Of a stretch of DNA of 64,000 bases, positions 63,185 to 64,000 are shown piece after piece. Every line of letters starts with the position of its first letter. Position 1 is the stretch's first letter. Under the pieces are notes generated by a model, which searched no databases, was not told the origin of the DNA, and saw only the letters and a program-made list of their open reading frames with translations. This stretch comes from Halosolutus gelatinilyticus (GTDB lineage Archaea; Halobacteriota; Halobacteria; Halobacteriales; Natrialbaceae), in contig NZ_CP095492.1 in the NCBI RefSeq assembly GCF_023028105.1, positions 62,001 to 126,000 of the forward strand. Reading direction: 5' to 3'. The position numbers and the translations under genes are program-made.

Positions 63185-64000
63185 TTATTCCTCCGTCGTC
63201 TGGATCAGCGCTTGATTGCTGCCCTCTTTGGACTCCTTGAACAGCTGTTGGGCCGGCCCGTGAACGTACATCACGTCGTCGTCGAGATCCGGGATGTCGA
63301 AGCCATCGCTCGAGAGGTACGACGGGAAGGTAGCATCAGTCAGCTTGAAGTACGGCAGATCCTGGTTGAACCACCACGCGTACTGTTTAACGGCTTCGGT
63401 GACCTGATCATCCGATTGGTTGGCAGCCAGCGCCTGGATCATCTCGCTGAGGTTGACCGTCTCCTGGCTCCCGTCGGGCTGGCCGATCGGCGGCAGTTCG
63501 ACCTCGTCCGTGGGGTGGGCCGAGTGGGACGTCTTCGGCGCCTCTAACACGTCCTGTGCGAAGAAGTACGGATGCGGGCCGCCCAGCAGCGCGTTGAATC
63601 CGAGTTGGAAGTCGCCGTTCCCGCGCGCGGTAAAGAACTGTCCCGGCTCGACCGTCGTCGACGAGAACTCGATGCCGAAGTCAGGCAAGGACTGCTTGAG
63701 CGTCTCGCTGACGCCGATCGGGCCGGGCCACGGCGGACTCATCCACTCAATCGCGATCGGCTCGCCGTTGGTGTCGTACCACTGCCCGTCGGACCGCTCT
63801 AGTCCGGCCTCGCGCATCTTCTCGGCCGCCCTGTCGGGTTTGGACCCGGGCCCGTAGCTCGTCAGCGTGTTCTCTAGGAAGTCGGTCCCGAGCCAGTTCT
63901 CGGCCATCTGGTCGGTCATCCCGGAGATGTATTGGGACGCTTGATGGCGCGGGTTGACGTTCTGTTCGACCGTGTTGCGGTCGATCAGAAACGCCATCGC
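63185..64000 (-). CDS. Opp/Dpp-type solute-binding protein (C-terminal part; cut by window end)
   Basis: The last 270 or so residues of a family 5 solute-binding protein; the gene continues beyond 64000. Recognisable parts are MAFLIDRNTVEQNV, SYGPGSKPDRAAEKMREAG, PIAIEWMSPPWPGPIG and the C-terminal KQYAWWFNQDLPYFKL. It should be the binding subunit of the Opp-type transporter encoded downstream (two permeases and a fused ATPase). The signal peptide is outside the window. Ligand could be an oligosaccharide or peptide. Confidence 0.88.
   Translation of the reverse strand, partial: AMAFLIDRNTVEQNVNPRHQASQYISGMTDQMAENWLGTDFLENTLTSYGPGSKPDRAAEKMREAGLERSDGQWYDTNGEPIAIEWMSPPWPGPIGVSETLKQSLPDFGIEFSSTTVEPGQFFTARGNGDFQLGFNALLGGPHPYFFAQDVLEAPKTSHSAHPTDEVELPPIGQPDGSQETVNLSEMIQALAANQSDDQVTEAVKQYAWWFNQDLPYFKLTDATFPSYLSSDGFDIPDLDDDVMYVHGPAQQLFKESKEGSNQALIQTTEE

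Overview
The window looks like part of a haloarchaeal replicon. It is GC-rich, the encoded proteins are rich in Asp and Glu, exported proteins carry twin-arginine signals (two with lipoboxes), many genes have a TATA-like box about 25-30 bp before the start codon (leaderless transcription), and there is an Orc1/Cdc6 gene. An Orc1/Cdc6 gene with its own repeat-marked origin, an IS6-type insertion sequence and several decayed genes suggest a megaplasmid, secondary chromosome or integrated replicon rather than a conserved chromosome core. No rRNA or tRNA gene was recognised.

Layout. (1) 0.2-12 kb: a degenerate M24-like protein, then a minus-strand cluster of a Tat lipoprotein solute-binding protein, two CUT1-type permeases, a YesL/DUF624-like membrane protein, a MalK-type ATPase, a GH2 enzyme and a GH51 lipoprotein. 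(2) 12-18.4 kb: SDR dehydrogenase, cytosolic GH51, Gfo/Idh/MocA dehydrogenase, Hyi-type isomerase and a GH4 enzyme with a CHEV motif (alpha-galacturonidase type). (3) 18.4-32.3 kb: a ricin-B lectin remnant, a CBM9-like protein, GH78 alpha-L-rhamnosidase, PL22 oligogalacturonate lyase, a DUF2264 protein, GH88/105 unsaturated uronyl hydrolase, a second SDR, mannonate dehydratase and GH115 alpha-glucuronidase. (4) 32.6-35.0 kb: a replication origin made of orc1/cdc6 flanked by eleven copies of a CCCCGTGTGC-type box, seven of them spaced 41-43 bp apart. (5) 35-40.8 kb: a TIM-barrel isomerase, two small proteins, an intact IS6-family element, a nonsense-mutated HTH-10 regulator, an alpha/beta hydrolase, a decayed IS6 fragment and an IclR regulator. 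(6) 41-53.3 kb: GH51, two near-identical GH2-LamG proteins in inverted orientation, a GH5-like enzyme and broken genes between them. (7) 53.8-64 kb: sulfatase, GH127 remnant, PiT-family permease, flippase and an Opp/Dpp-type ABC transporter cut by the window edge.

How it fits together (inference). This resembles an archaeal counterpart of a polysaccharide-utilisation locus for pectin (homogalacturonan and rhamnogalacturonan), arabinan/arabinogalactan side chains and glucuronoxylan. Tat-exported GH51, GH2-LamG and GH5 enzymes would trim polymer outside the cell. Two ABC transporters of different classes would import oligomers. Cytosolic GH4, GH78, PL22, GH88, GH115 and GH51 enzymes would release monomers, and the dehydrogenases, isomerases and mannonate dehydratase would pass uronates towards 2-keto-3-deoxygluconate. 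The final KDG kinase and aldolase steps are not in the window.
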